From Gonapodya prolifera JEL478 (Eukaryota > Monoblepharomycota > Monoblepharidomycetes > Monoblepharidales > Gonapodyaceae): a stretch of DNA of 19,172 nucleotides. How positions within the stretch are numbered: position 1 is the stretch's first letter; each line of letters begins with the position of its first letter. The position numbers were made by a program, and so were the translations under genes. This document shows, piece by piece, positions 1-8,168 of the stretch. A model generated the notes under the pieces. That model worked only from the letters and a program-made list of their open reading frames with translations, had not been told where the DNA came from and did no database searches. The stretch covers positions 50,841-70,012 of the forward strand of contig KQ965831.1 in assembly GCA_001574975.1 (NCBI GenBank), in the 5' to 3' direction.

Positions 1-595
1 TGTACATCTTCTTGATAGCTGGAAGGCTAAGGTGAGCAAACCGATTGTGCACGAGAAGCGAGAGATCTGTCTTTGATCCTGTGTCGCTCAGAGAAAGGTT
101 TGCCTCCACATGTCGTTCTGGGGTAACAAACATGCGGTACAGGTTAGTGCGCATTTTATCAAGTGTCGCTTCAAACACTGTCTGATTGTTTGGGCTTAGG
201 ATTGTAACAAATCCATCCTTTCCAACAATTCTGCATCCCCCTTTGTCGAAGGGTCGGTGTGCCACTAATTTGGTGCAGAACGTTGGTGCGTAGAGCACAT
301 TTTTCAGGAGAAGCGTTTTCCCATTTGGTGAGTTGGTTTTGGGATCAATAATCGCAAGTTTAATATCGCCCTTTCCCAGGACTTCTGATTGCGAGCCTGG
401 GACTCCTGTACCTATAGTTTTGATAGGTGAGGGTTCAATTGTGACAAAGTCGCGATGATCAAACGAGATGTGATTTTCCGTTCCGGTATCCCATAGGAAT
501 GGTGCATCGCCGTTGTCTGGCCCTGTTACGCTGACGTATGCAAAGGATACTGTGTTTGCTTCTGAGGTATCGTTTTTCTTGGATCTTTTCCCTTC
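1..595 (-). pseudogene. Ty1/copia pol N-terminus: protease and pre-integrase region, truncated by window edge
   Basis: The minus-strand frame is open from about 595 to base 1. It carries the retropepsin active-site context LWDTGTENHIS at about 501-470, then the segment LLLKNVLYAPTFCTKL typical of copia polyproteins, and near the left edge HNRFAHLSLPAIKKMY, the gag-pre-integrase motif that precedes the integrase zinc finger. In the family this part matures the polyprotein and leads into integrase and reverse transcriptase, which would lie left of the window. The frame differs from the gag frame, with a shift in the A/G-rich stretch around 575-597, so the polyprotein is broken unless that point is a recoding site or a base error. 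There is no ATG at its start, as expected for an internal polyprotein segment. I am sure of the copia assignment and less sure whether the frameshift is real. Confidence 0.85.
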
Positions 596-624
596 TTATG
601 GTTGGGTCGGTCTTTCCCTTCAGG

Positions 625-1500
625 TCGGAGCTCAGGGTGGAGGAACCAGCAGGTGTTGACTGTGTGTCAGGGCTTTTTGCAGTGCGTACAGACAGGAGAG
701 TTGGGTGAGTTTTTACCAAACTTTTTCTTGCCTCCTGAGTGTTTTGTGTTGTACGCCTGAGACGCCTCTTCGATCTCCGCTAGGCCTTTGAGATGCCTTT
801 CCTCCTGCTGTAGACGCTCTCGCAGCATCATGGAGTTGAGGTCTTTGATCTCCTTCATGATGTTCATCGCGTTATGGTACCTCAGGTCGATGTTAGTGAA
901 GGTCCAGTCGAACTCATCCTGAAAGGTAAATTCCTCTCCACGTATGCTTTTCCACTTGCGTCCGATTTTAATAATGTCTGTGTGCCAATTGGCAACAGGT
1001 TCTCCGGGTTTCATCTTCCTATCGATCAGTTGCCTTTGCAGGGTGATCGAGTCTGCTGCTTTGAGCTGGAAATTGGCTTTGATAGCCGCGAAGAGGTGAG
1101 CAGCGTTTCGGTTGCCCTTGAGGAGGTGCTGAATCAGGTTCTGGGCTTCATCGCTGAGACTGGTTCGTAGCATCAGGTAAGCCTTGCTGTTCTGAATTGA
1201 CCATTCCTTCTGTCTCTTCTTGAAATCTTCCTCCCTTTCTCCAGATGCCTTCACTGGCTCTTTCTCCGTTCCATCAATGTACTCCAAGTTGCCGTGGAAG
1301 ATGAACCAGGGCTCCAAGAGTTCGAGGTAGGTGTTGAGACTTTTGGTGGAAGGGTCTAACTTCTGGTAGGGATAAGATGGAAGACGGTCCTTCGAATCCA
1401 TAGACATGACGTAGTGTAGAGACGTAGCGAGACTCTTAATCTGTTTGAATTGTAGCCGGTCCACACTCGTCAATATGATTATGTCCGAGAACGAAGACAA
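625..1500 (-). pseudogene. Ty1/copia gag, nucleocapsid with broken zinc knuckle
   Basis: This is a 277-codon open frame with the copia gag layout. It opens SFSDIIILTSVDRL, then LELLEPWFIFHGNLEYIDGT (the usual W-rich core near residue 60), then SDEAQNLIQHLLKG and a K-rich tail GGKKKFGKN before VCTHCKKP. The CX2CX4HX4C zinc knuckle is complete only when read through an in-frame TGA at 667-669, where the third spacer falls; the H and last C follow directly. The codon at the expected start is TTG (1498-1500), so the original ATG may have mutated; the first in-frame ATG, at MSMDSKD, would remove the conserved N-terminus. Gag packages element RNA in cytoplasmic particles. With a stop in the knuckle and a frameshift before protease, this copy should not be autonomous. 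Confidence 0.85.
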
Positions 1501-2082
1501 CAGAAAAAGGGATAAACTAGTAGCTTATCAAACTAGTGTTTTCTACGTGGTCAAATATGATTGGATGTCCAGCAGAATTTCAACAAAACCTGCCGAACAC
1601 CCACCAGCAGCGCACGCCTCACGCTACGAAGATTCTCGAAGATTCTCGCTCAAAACCTCATTGTACTCACTCACGGTATGATCGAGGTGTTTGTTGCTTC
1701 CTTTGCCGTCCGTTTCACTTCTTCCTTTGAATGCAAGATGTACCCGTGGTATTTCTTCTTGTTCTGATCATCTAAATAGGAAGCATGGTAGCATACTCCC
1801 GGGATCAACAGGAGGTGGAAATGGTTTTTGATAGTGTGACGGGCGAGAGTGCAGTAGAATATCCAATATTTGTTGCATGACTGAAAAGCAGTACTCCGCT
1901 GCTAGGGAAAATCTTAACACTCTTGGCAAGTGGAACTTGGGGTTTTCTTATGGACGAAGTGAGAGAATTAATGTGTGGGAGCTCCCAACAAAGTGATGAC
2001 AGCAATGATAACACACCTCATGGAGCTTAGGATGGCATAAAAGTGTGAAAGCATATGACCTTCAACATATCAAGTTGAGTCC
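1501..2082. other. Non-coding stretch upstream of copia gag; possible leader/LTR relic
   Basis: No convincing gene on either strand. It lies where the 5' leader and LTR of the minus-strand copia element would be. On the minus strand a TGTTGATCCC sequence begins at 1810 and could be an LTR start, but I cannot find a matching LTR end, primer-binding site or second copy in the window. A short direct duplication, GAAGATTCTC, occurs at about 1627-1649. Confidence 0.4.
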
Positions 2083-2349
2083 ATGACATGGTTCATTGGC
2101 CCAGCAAAGCTCACTGGATTTTGCTCCAAAAACCAAGATGAAGTGCAAATATCTGTCACTGTCTTTGATGGACAATGCAAAGAGGTCATAAGAAGGGATG
2201 CAGTGATGATGCTGGCATTACAGCAGTATACCACCATTCCCAACTTCCTGAAGGTAGTGTGCTTTCCAAAAATTGGAACCTTTAGGCATTTGCTATTACA
2301 GAAGAAGGGAGGGGTTGTTGTCAAATTTTACCAGAGGGGTGGGTGTTGA
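2083..2349 (+). CDS. Unrecognised 88-codon ORF
   Basis: This ORF opens with ATG and reads MTWFIGPAKLTGFCSKNQ and onward, without a recognised domain, signal peptide or clear composition bias. A nearly full-length ORF (2070-2324) exists on the opposite strand, so openness alone is weak evidence. It lies about 250 bp before the decayed ORF at 2604, and no splice pattern links the two. It could be a remnant of the same cluster or chance. I list it only because the stretch between the copia fragment and the H3 cluster is otherwise unexplained. Confidence 0.15.
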   Translation: MTWFIGPAKLTGFCSKNQDEVQISVTVFDGQCKEVIRRDAVMMLALQQYTTIPNFLKVVCFPKIGTFRHLLLQKKGGVVVKFYQRGGC

Positions 2350-2603
2350 CAGTGTTTGACTTGGCAAAGCAGGCATCCAACCAGTCGATCAAAGGCATAA
2401 AACTTCAACAACAGTCACCAACATTAGCATACGTTTAAAATCAGTCTGTCATGCGACATTGATCGAATTTTTAAACGTGTTTACCACAAACCTAGTGTAT
2501 GTCATCGCATTTCTCCAGAAATATGTGAACTTGCATGATTTGCGCATCCATGTTTCGGCATGTCGGGAAGAAATGGTGTATGCTCAAAACCGCGACAAAA
2601 TAG

Positions 2604-2891
2604 CGGAAGAACAAAAATATTGCCAAAGCACATTTTTGGTGGTCTGATAGCAAAATACTGGATGCAGCGGTTGGTGGAAGTATTCGATATGTTGGATGGT
2701 CCCACATTTAAATGGCAGGGCTCCTCTACGCCATGCGTTTCGCTTACGAAGCTTGCCCTGATATATTGCGCAGCAGTGGAAGTTTCACAATCAATCTGGC
2801 ACGTACACAGGTCATGGGGCCAGAGGTTGTCGAAGAAATCAAAACATATCTCCTCAAGGCAGTAATCGGGGGGTATTGTAACATTGAGTGA
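2604..2891 (+). pseudogene. Decayed unknown protein, single in-frame TAA
   Basis: One frame runs 96 codons with a single internal stop (TAA 2709-2711). Before the stop it reads SDSKILDAAVGGSIRYVGW; after it an ATG opens MAGLLYAMRFAYEACPDILR, ending in [14 protein letters not shown] and IGGYCNIE. Composition on both sides of the stop is protein-like, with alternating hydrophobic and charged positions, which suggests one original reading frame. Short protein-like pieces in other frames upstream (HKPSVCHRISPEICEL at about 2490-2535 and ACREEMVYAQNRDKIAEEQK at about 2550-2615) may be earlier parts separated by frameshifts. I do not recognise the family. Its 3' end overlaps the convergent histone H3 gene by 38 bases. 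If the stop is real, the 59-codon ORF at 2712-2891 is all that could be made. Confidence 0.35.
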
Positions 2892-3370
2892 AGGGGAAAG
2901 CAATATATTGTCGTGTCTGGAAAATCATATAATGTAACACTTCAGGGCTATTGTACCGTGCCACGTCGCCGCGTAACCGTTGGGCAAGCTCCAAATCCTT
3001 TGGCTGTACAATGAACCGGCGTGCATGGATACATGCAAGGTTCGTATCTTCAAACAATTGGGCAAGATACATTTCAGACGCCTCTTGTAACGCCAGTAGC
3101 GCTGCACGTTGAAAACTTAAATCATCTTTGAAATCCTGCTCTATTTCTCGAGCTAATCTCCCAAATGATAAGTGACGTATCAGCAAATGGGTCGATTTTT
3201 TGGTATTTCCAAATCTCACGAAGTGCGACTGTACCTGGTCTGTATTGATGTGGCCTTTTAATTCCGCCAGTTGCAGGTGCGTTGTGCGGATTTGCTTTTG
3301 CGGAATGTTTACCACCACTGGGCCTGGCATTGGCGTGGCTGAGTGCTACCGTTAATTTGGTACGTACCAT
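2854..3370 (-). pseudogene. Divergent histone H3, one-base frameshift in an A6 run
   Basis: ATG at 3370 opens [20 protein letters not shown], and the N-terminal frame continues through [20 protein letters not shown] and LREIWKYQK, which aligns with the H3 tail and alphaN helix. At 3195-3200 a run of six A shifts the frame; the next frame continues [48 protein letters not shown] and [12 protein letters not shown], the rest of the histone fold. Loop 1 has no CENP-A-type insertion, so it resembles a replication-type H3 rather than a centromeric one. The tail keeps K4, a K14-like lysine and K36, but the K9 context (ARKS) has become VALS and the K27 context (ARKSAP) has become NPHNAP. About 30 extra residues follow the usual C-terminus. 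Removing one A would give a protein of about 170 residues. No introns are seen. A homopolymer base error is a serious alternative to real inactivation. Confidence 0.85.
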
Positions 3371-3427
3371 GTCTGCTTTTTGTTTTCTGTATGAGAGGTG
3401 TAGTAGGGCTACTACGGGAGTTAGTCG

Positions 3428-3670
3428 TTAGGGTAAGATTAGTTTGAGTATGGAATAGCTCTGTTGTTCGTCTAGTACATGTGCTATATATTGGCCGGTT
3501 CCGAGGGCTACTGTGGTCACGACGCCTACCGGCGCCCACAACGCCACTCCCTTTGGACCGCTCCCTGGCGGACTGTAGTAGTTCCGCCACAGAGGGTTGT
3601 ATTGTGCTATCACAGCAACAAAAAAAGGTACTGTCGCAATAATGGTTCTGAAACACATTGAGGAAGCCAT
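3428..3670 (-). CDS. Small hydrophobic protein, possible membrane protein
   Basis: This ORF runs from ATG at 3670 (second ATG at 3658) to a stop at 3428, about 80 residues. It has two hydrophobic stretches: TIIATVPFFVAVIAQY near the N-terminus and GVVTTVALGTGQYIAHV near residue 60. A proline/glycine-rich link (YYSPPGSGPKGV) separates them. This suggests a hairpin of two membrane-spanning or membrane-associated segments. It lies 57 bases upstream of the H3 start on the same strand, so the two could be co-transcribed. Its 5' end overlaps the ORF at 3642 on the other strand by 17-29 bases, so both starts cannot use a free promoter between them. I do not recognise a family. It could be a chance frame. 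Confidence 0.35.
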   Translation of the reverse strand: MASSMCFRTIIATVPFFVAVIAQYNPLWRNYYSPPGSGPKGVALWAPVGVVTTVALGTGQYIAHVLDEQQSYSILKLILP

Positions 3671-3857
3671 AGAGGTTACCGACGGAGTGCAGAACCTGTA
3701 CGACCAATACGACAAACTTTCAATAAAGCGGGTTGAGCTTTTAAAACAACAAACTCACAAAATGGGACCCACAAAGAAGGCAGTATCAGAGTACAAGTCC
3801 GTCAAGCGTAAAATGAAGCATTGCAGAAAAAGATATATAAACTGGGATATACCATGA
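3642..3857 (+). CDS. Small basic helical protein of unknown function
   Basis: ATG at 3642 opens a 71-residue protein starting MVLKHIEEAIEVTDGVQNLY. Its spacing of I, V, L and Y residues predicts an amphipathic or coiled-coil helix. The second half is strongly basic (KKAVSEYKSVKRKMKHCRKR) and ends INWDIP. No family is recognised; a nucleic-acid-binding or packaging role would be a guess from charge alone. Its TGA overlaps the ATG of the next ORF as ATGA, an arrangement uncommon for fungal nuclear genes. Of the small ORFs in this cluster, this one looks most like a real protein. Confidence 0.45.
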   Translation: MVLKHIEEAIEVTDGVQNLYDQYDKLSIKRVELLKQQTHKMGPTKKAVSEYKSVKRKMKHCRKRYINWDIP

Positions 3858-3970
3858 GCGACGAGAGTTCGTCTATGTACCATTATCCACATACTGAGAG
3901 AATAACAGAAATTTGCAAATCTCCTCAACATTCATCATGGCAAAACAAACTCCCCCACTGCCTACAATGA
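3854..3970 (+). CDS. 38-residue ORF overlapping its neighbour by ATGA
   Basis: ATG at 3854 lies inside the stop of the preceding ORF (ATGA). It reads MSDESSSMYHYPHTERITEI, followed by a short polar tail, and ends at TGA 3968-3970. The serine/acidic opening looks like a protein N-terminus, but the ORF is short and has no recognised domain. It could be the first exon of something longer; the frame also leads towards the kinase 170 bases downstream, although I cannot find a convincing splice pair. Low confidence as an independent gene. Confidence 0.25.
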   Translation: MSDESSSMYHYPHTERITEICKSPQHSSWQNKLPHCLQ

Positions 3971-4142
3971 CCCCCCCTCTTCCTTTCACCACACCACTCG
4001 CTAGCAAAGCGTCACTGGGCAATGAAAGTGGGAAACTATCAAGGTCCACTCTTTGACCTCTGCAACCTTGTTACATCCGCTACAGCCAGCGCAGGAAATC
4101 AACATATCAACATCTGTAGAAGAAGTGCTTGCAAAAGAACAG

Positions 4143-5309
4143 ATGTTTGATGCCCCTCTACAACGATTGTATATTGTTACCGTTGGCACCGCCATGCGAA
4201 TCTTTGTGTACAGCAAATATGACGGCAATGTTGTTGCCCAACGTATCTGGCCAGGATCACACATTTGTCACGTTTACAAAACTGTCAATATCAACAACTC
4301 CGTCTACAATGTATACAACGCTTTGCATCACGGGGCATGTGCACATGTATACAAAGCCACTTGACGTCTCCAACCCAATGAATAATATCCCCCAACATTC
4401 CAATCCATGCTCTACGTCATCAAAGAACCTGTACTTACCGACAAAACAAATACAGGTGTGCTCAGCCAAAAAAAACTCCTCCTCAAGTACGATATTTTGA
4501 ACACTAAATATGTGGTCATGTTAAAGTTGGGAGAACACAAGCACATTGTCAACCTTGCGTCGTATGCTGTTGTACCAGAATTCACGTCGGTATTCATCAT
4601 TGTGCCCCAATACAATGTGGATCTTGCAAATCTCATTAAGACCCATGCGTTGACCATCAACAGAATAAGCTGCATCATCCACAGCATTGCGTCTGGGCTA
4701 GCTCACACCATGGTTGTGGGATAATACACTGAGATATCAAACCACCAAACATTTTTGTTTCAAGAGACCTCAAGCAAGTGGTAATGGGTGATTTTGGTCT
4801 CTGGACCATTATACGATCTGACGTGCCAATGGGAACAGAGAGGTATGTTGGGTGCTGTTGATCTACGGTGGTCGCCAGTGTGAATTGGGGTGAATGAGTG
4901 ATTATGAGTCTACCAGATGCACATTATGGTACATGCCTCTCGAACTTTTATTGGGAGAGCAGTTTTACAATTACAGCATTGACATCTTCTCCCTCGGCAG
5001 CGTCAGTTCAAGCTCTTTGCGGGCTCCCACTTAGTTACAGCCGTGTCTGCTAAAGACATGATTTATCGGATACTTGACATCTGTCAAGTACCTACTTCAA
5101 CCGATGCCCTGCAAATTCGCTATCTTGCAAGATCAAGGGGAATCCATCTCACCCTAACTTTCATGGATTTCAGCCGTTGGCGCAATAGGTGCCCTCTACT
5201 TGTGGACACCCCAAACGCCCTCAATTTGGTCATATTGTGCATCAATATCAACCCAGAAAAGAGGCCAAGCGCTAGCCAAGTGCTGGAATGCAAATTTCTA
5301 AACCCTTAG
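4143..5309 (+). pseudogene. Decayed CDK-like serine/threonine protein kinase
   Basis: The kinase subdomains can be read in order. A degenerate glycine loop HGACAHVYKA lies at about 4333-4360 and the beta-3 lysine in LYVIKEP just after 4407. HKHIVNLASY and FIIVPQYNVDLANLIKTHA give the alphaC-hinge region. The catalytic loop HxDIKPPNIF is at about 4727-4755, GDFGLW at about 4789, CTLWYMPLELLLG after 4917, YSIDIFSLGSV at about 4973, and NPEKRPSASQVLE near the end. The spacing matches a CMGC/CDK-type domain. The Arg codon of HRD is TGA (4730-4732). Other stops are TGA 4362-4364 and TAA 4383-4385. Frameshifts lie near 4706 and 5001. An intron with donor GTATGT spans 4843-4916 and restores the activation-segment frame. 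The frame before the glycine loop opens at about 4026 and has an ATG at 4143. The true start is uncertain. No active kinase could be made from this copy. Confidence 0.8.
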
Positions 5310-5387
5310 CTATTTGACCCCTCGTGGGCAGCGCACGTTCAGTTCAAGCATTTTCTTTTGTATCTAAGATGGGGATACCCACGTTAG

Positions 5388-5540
5388 CAAAGAAATTTTG
5401 AGTGAGTTAAAGCTTGCTCAAAAAACTCACTCAACTCACTCAAAGCAAATTGAGTTGGTTGGTTTTCAAAAATAGCGAGTTGCGAGTTGATCGTTTTCAA
5501 CTCGCAAGTTAACTTGTCAACTCGCACTCTCATTTTGTAA
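5388..5540 (+). repeat. hAT 1 left terminal inverted repeat and subterminal motifs
   Basis: Starts CAAAGAAATTTTGAG directly after the CACGTTAG duplication. It is followed by repeated GAGT/ACTC words and the hexamer-like ACTCGC on both strands (about 5475-5530). These repeats are shared with the right end of this element and with the end region of hAT 2 at 16027-16165. Confidence 0.8.
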
Positions 5541-5578
5541 CTAATATTGTGGCCTGAATAATATACACCCATACAAAC

Positions 5579-7954
5579 ATGTCTGAGGCCCCATCCCCTG
5601 CCATCAACGTCTCCGATTCAGAACTCTCGGATACAATCGATGCAGACGGCTGGAGGGACTGCAAGCCACGTGTCAGCACCCGTAGGCCGGCCTCTTGGGT
5701 GTTCCAGGATGACCACTTCAAGAAACAGGCAAAAGGCAAGCAAACCCGCGCAATTTGTTTGGAGAAGGGGAAAAATGGATGCAATGGAGCGATGTGAGTG
5801 TTTAATTTTGAAGGCCTTGCGTTTTGGTTTGGGTGTGGGTGCGTGACTGGCCAAACGCAGATACGACATGACCAACCAGAAATCGACAACAACTCTCCAA
5901 ATCCACGTCAAACGATACCACGCCAACTCAATCAAGGATGAGAGGGTACTTGCGGAGCTGAAACCGGAGATGATCCGCCAACCAACACTTGAGGACACTT
6001 TGAAGTTGAAGCGGAAGCGAAACGAAGTGAGTGATCTGCTTGTTCTTTTTACGTACTAATAACACACTACATTAGAGCGTTGACGTGGACCGGCTGCGAG
6101 CCGCCCTTCTAAACTGGGTGGCTTGCTCAAACCAGCCCATCTCCCAGGTGGAGAATCCATGGTTCCAGCAGGTTCTTGCAGTTCTCCACCACAATCCACC
6201 TAAAATTAGCATTGAGATGATTCGTTTTGACATCCCACGGGAGATGGCGAGGGTGGAGGGTGTCATTTCGGAGCTCTTGAAGGTAAGTGTTGGATGTGGT
6301 CCTGCTCTCAGTTTTTCAACTGAATTTTTGCACAGACTGACTGTGAAAGGCTATCAATTACAAGGGACATGTGGATTTCTCGGGATTCCAGGTTTTCTTT
6401 TGCGGCTGTGACAGGTCATTGGATTGGGCAGGATTGGAGACTCAAGTCCATCCTGCTTGATTTCATTCATGTCAAGGGGCAGCATACCGGAGAACAAATT
6501 GCAGGCCATGTTGCGGACTCATTGAGGAGGCTTGAAGTATTTCATAAGGTAAGTGGAATCAATTCGCGAATTAGCCGTTTTTCAATTTCACAATCGTTCC
6601 ACAAACAGCTACTTTCTGTCACCACCAACAATGGGAGCAACAACAACACCATGATGCGTGCGATGGCGGACATGCAGGATCAACGAGGACTTCGACGCCA
6701 TTGATTCACATTTGTGATGCCTTCTGCATATTCTGAACATTGCGGTGAAGGCCGGCCTCGCCAACCTCCAAATTCCGACTATCAATGAAGAGAGCATGGT
6801 GGAGTCAATGGAATCGGGACAAGGACCAATGGAAAAGGTGAGTTTCTGATGTTTCCTGCATTCTTCTATCACATTCTATCACTACTTTTTCACTCTGATT
6901 GCAGCTCTACCGCATCATTTTCAGGATTCAACATACCACTCAACTCTGCGAGAAGTACGCTGCTCAATTTACCAACCCCTTGAAGCATTCACGGGAACTG
7001 GTCACTCTGGTCGAAACAAGATGGCGCTCTGACTATGACGCGATTGTTCAGGCACTTGCGGACCGCATTGAAATCAACAAGCTTGTTACAAAGGAGAAGG
7101 CGTTATGGAAGTGGAAACTGACGGATGTGGATTGGGAATACTTGAAGCACATGAAGGTGCTTCTGATGGTGAGTGTTCCCTCCACTGCTCAGTTGAGAAG
7201 GAATCTAATGCACATTGAAGCCCCTTGCCTTTGCCCTAAAGAAAGTTCAGGCTGCCAAGATCCCGACCCTCTATATGGTGGTCCCAGTCTTCAACTTGGT
7301 GATGGATAGACTTGAGGACGCAGACTTTGGCAGGGAACAATGTTTGGAGGATACGCGGAGTATCATTCTGAGCAAACTCTGGACGTACTATGGAAAAACG
7401 GACTATTTGCGGCTTTATATGCTCTCTGTTGGTGAGTTTGGTCAGGCAAGGGGGAAGTTGATTTTGGTATTAACTCCTTGATTTTCACCCATCAACAGTC
7501 CTCCACCCATTGCTCAAGCTCAGATGGATGGCGGAAGAGAACTGGGAGCAGGAGCTCATTGGACAGGCAAGGGAACTCCTCCAAGGTGAGCTTGATTGTG
7601 TTGCACCATCCAGTGCACTTGTAACACCTCAGGGGAACCCCGCCTTCTTGGACAACACCTTGGAAATGGAATTCTTGGTCTAAGGGAACACACAGGGAGA
7701 GATAGAGCAGTACCTGGAGGAACCACGGCGAGGGAAGGACCAGGATGTCCTTGAGTATTGGAGGTCGCGGAATGACCTTCCGGGACTCCAACAGATTGCA
7801 CGCATGATAATGGGAGTTCCAGGGAGTAGTGCAGAATCGGAACGGATCTTCTCTGCATCCAAGGAGGTGTAGGTTGGGGGTGGAGATGATTAGAAATCTA
7901 ACTTTGTTGAAAAGGTGGAAGCAAAATTATACAGATATTGCATGTACAGTTTAG
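5579..7954 (+). pseudogene. hAT transposase 1 (BED finger, RNase H-like core, dimerisation region), broken
   Basis: I read eight exons: 5579-5793, 5861-6026, 6076-6282, 6336-6548, 6609-6837, 6905-7168, 7221-7431 and 7499-7954. ATG 5579 begins the frame. Residues 45-100 form a BED-type finger with ICLEKGKNGC, interrupted by intron 1, then TLQIHVKRYH. The core has ITRDMWISRD, FAAVTGHWIGQDW, NNNTMM and ETRWRSDYDA. The C-terminal dimerisation region has DVLEYWRSRNDLPGLQQIA and SSAESERIFSAS, and the frame ends KQNYTDIACTV. The second catalytic Asp expected in the TxDNxxNN motif is Asn here (VTTNNGSNNN). Damage: frameshift near 6678, TGA 6715-6717, TAA 7681-7683 and a small deletion with frameshift near 7868. 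All seven introns are shared with hAT 2. It belongs to a fungal BED-hAT family and is inactive as it stands. Confidence 0.88.
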
Positions 7955-8017
7955 ATACTAATGCTATTGAGCTGAACAAAAACGCATTGTTTGATGAAGA
8001 GCAGTGATTTAGCCAAA

Positions 8018-8143
8018 TTCAGCTGAGCGAGTTGCGAGTTGCAAAAGCTGTCAACTTGCAACTCGCGAGTTGGCAGCACCGAAGGTCCGAGCAAGTACGA
8101 GTTGCCTTAAAATGAGTGAGTAACTTGCTCAAAAATTTCTTTG
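8018..8143 (-). repeat. hAT 1 right terminal inverted repeat and subterminal motifs
   Basis: The outer bases, read on the minus strand, are CAAAGAAATTTTTGAGCAAG and match the left end. Further in are GCGAGTTGCGAGTTGC and CAACTCGCGAGTTGG at about 8029-8074, mirrored copies of the left subterminal motif. Confidence 0.8.
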
Positions 8144-8168
8144 CACGTTAGTGGATGTCAGGATGACA
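8144..8168 (-). repeat. LTR terminus split by hAT 1
   Basis: When hAT 1 is removed, bases about 5378-5387 join 8152-8168 and read as the outer end of the LTR family described below (minus orientation), with about three mismatches over about 28 bases. CACGTTAG is both the hAT target site and part of this LTR end. Sequence left of 5378 does not continue the LTR match, so this copy was already truncated. Confidence 0.65.

Larger units (their letters stand above)
5388..8143 (+). mobile_element. hAT transposon 1, complete with 8-bp target duplication
   Basis: The ends are fixed by a perfect 8-bp duplication CACGTTAG at 5380-5387 and 8144-8151, the length typical of hAT insertions. The terminal inverted repeats begin CAAAGAAATTTT on the left and, read inward on the minus strand, CAAAGAAATTTTTGAGCAAG on the right. 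Both ends carry clustered copies of CAACTCGC or its complement GCGAGTTG, likely transposase contact sites by analogy with other hAT subterminal repeats. The 2756-bp element holds one spliced, broken transposase gene. It inserted into the terminal bases of an older LTR, so it is younger than that LTR copy. Confidence 0.9.

Noticed and set aside
874-1170. A 98-codon plus-strand frame.
   Set aside because: It is the antisense of the copia gag coding sequence and has no domain.
2854-3370. A centromeric (CENP-A type) histone H3.
   Set aside because: The loop 1 insertion and the long divergent tail typical of CENP-A are absent; the tail length is that of ordinary H3.
7586-7632. An extra intron in hAT 1 (GTGAGC...CTCAG).
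   Set aside because: Reading through keeps the frame into GNPAFLDN, which aligns with hAT 2, whereas splicing would break it.
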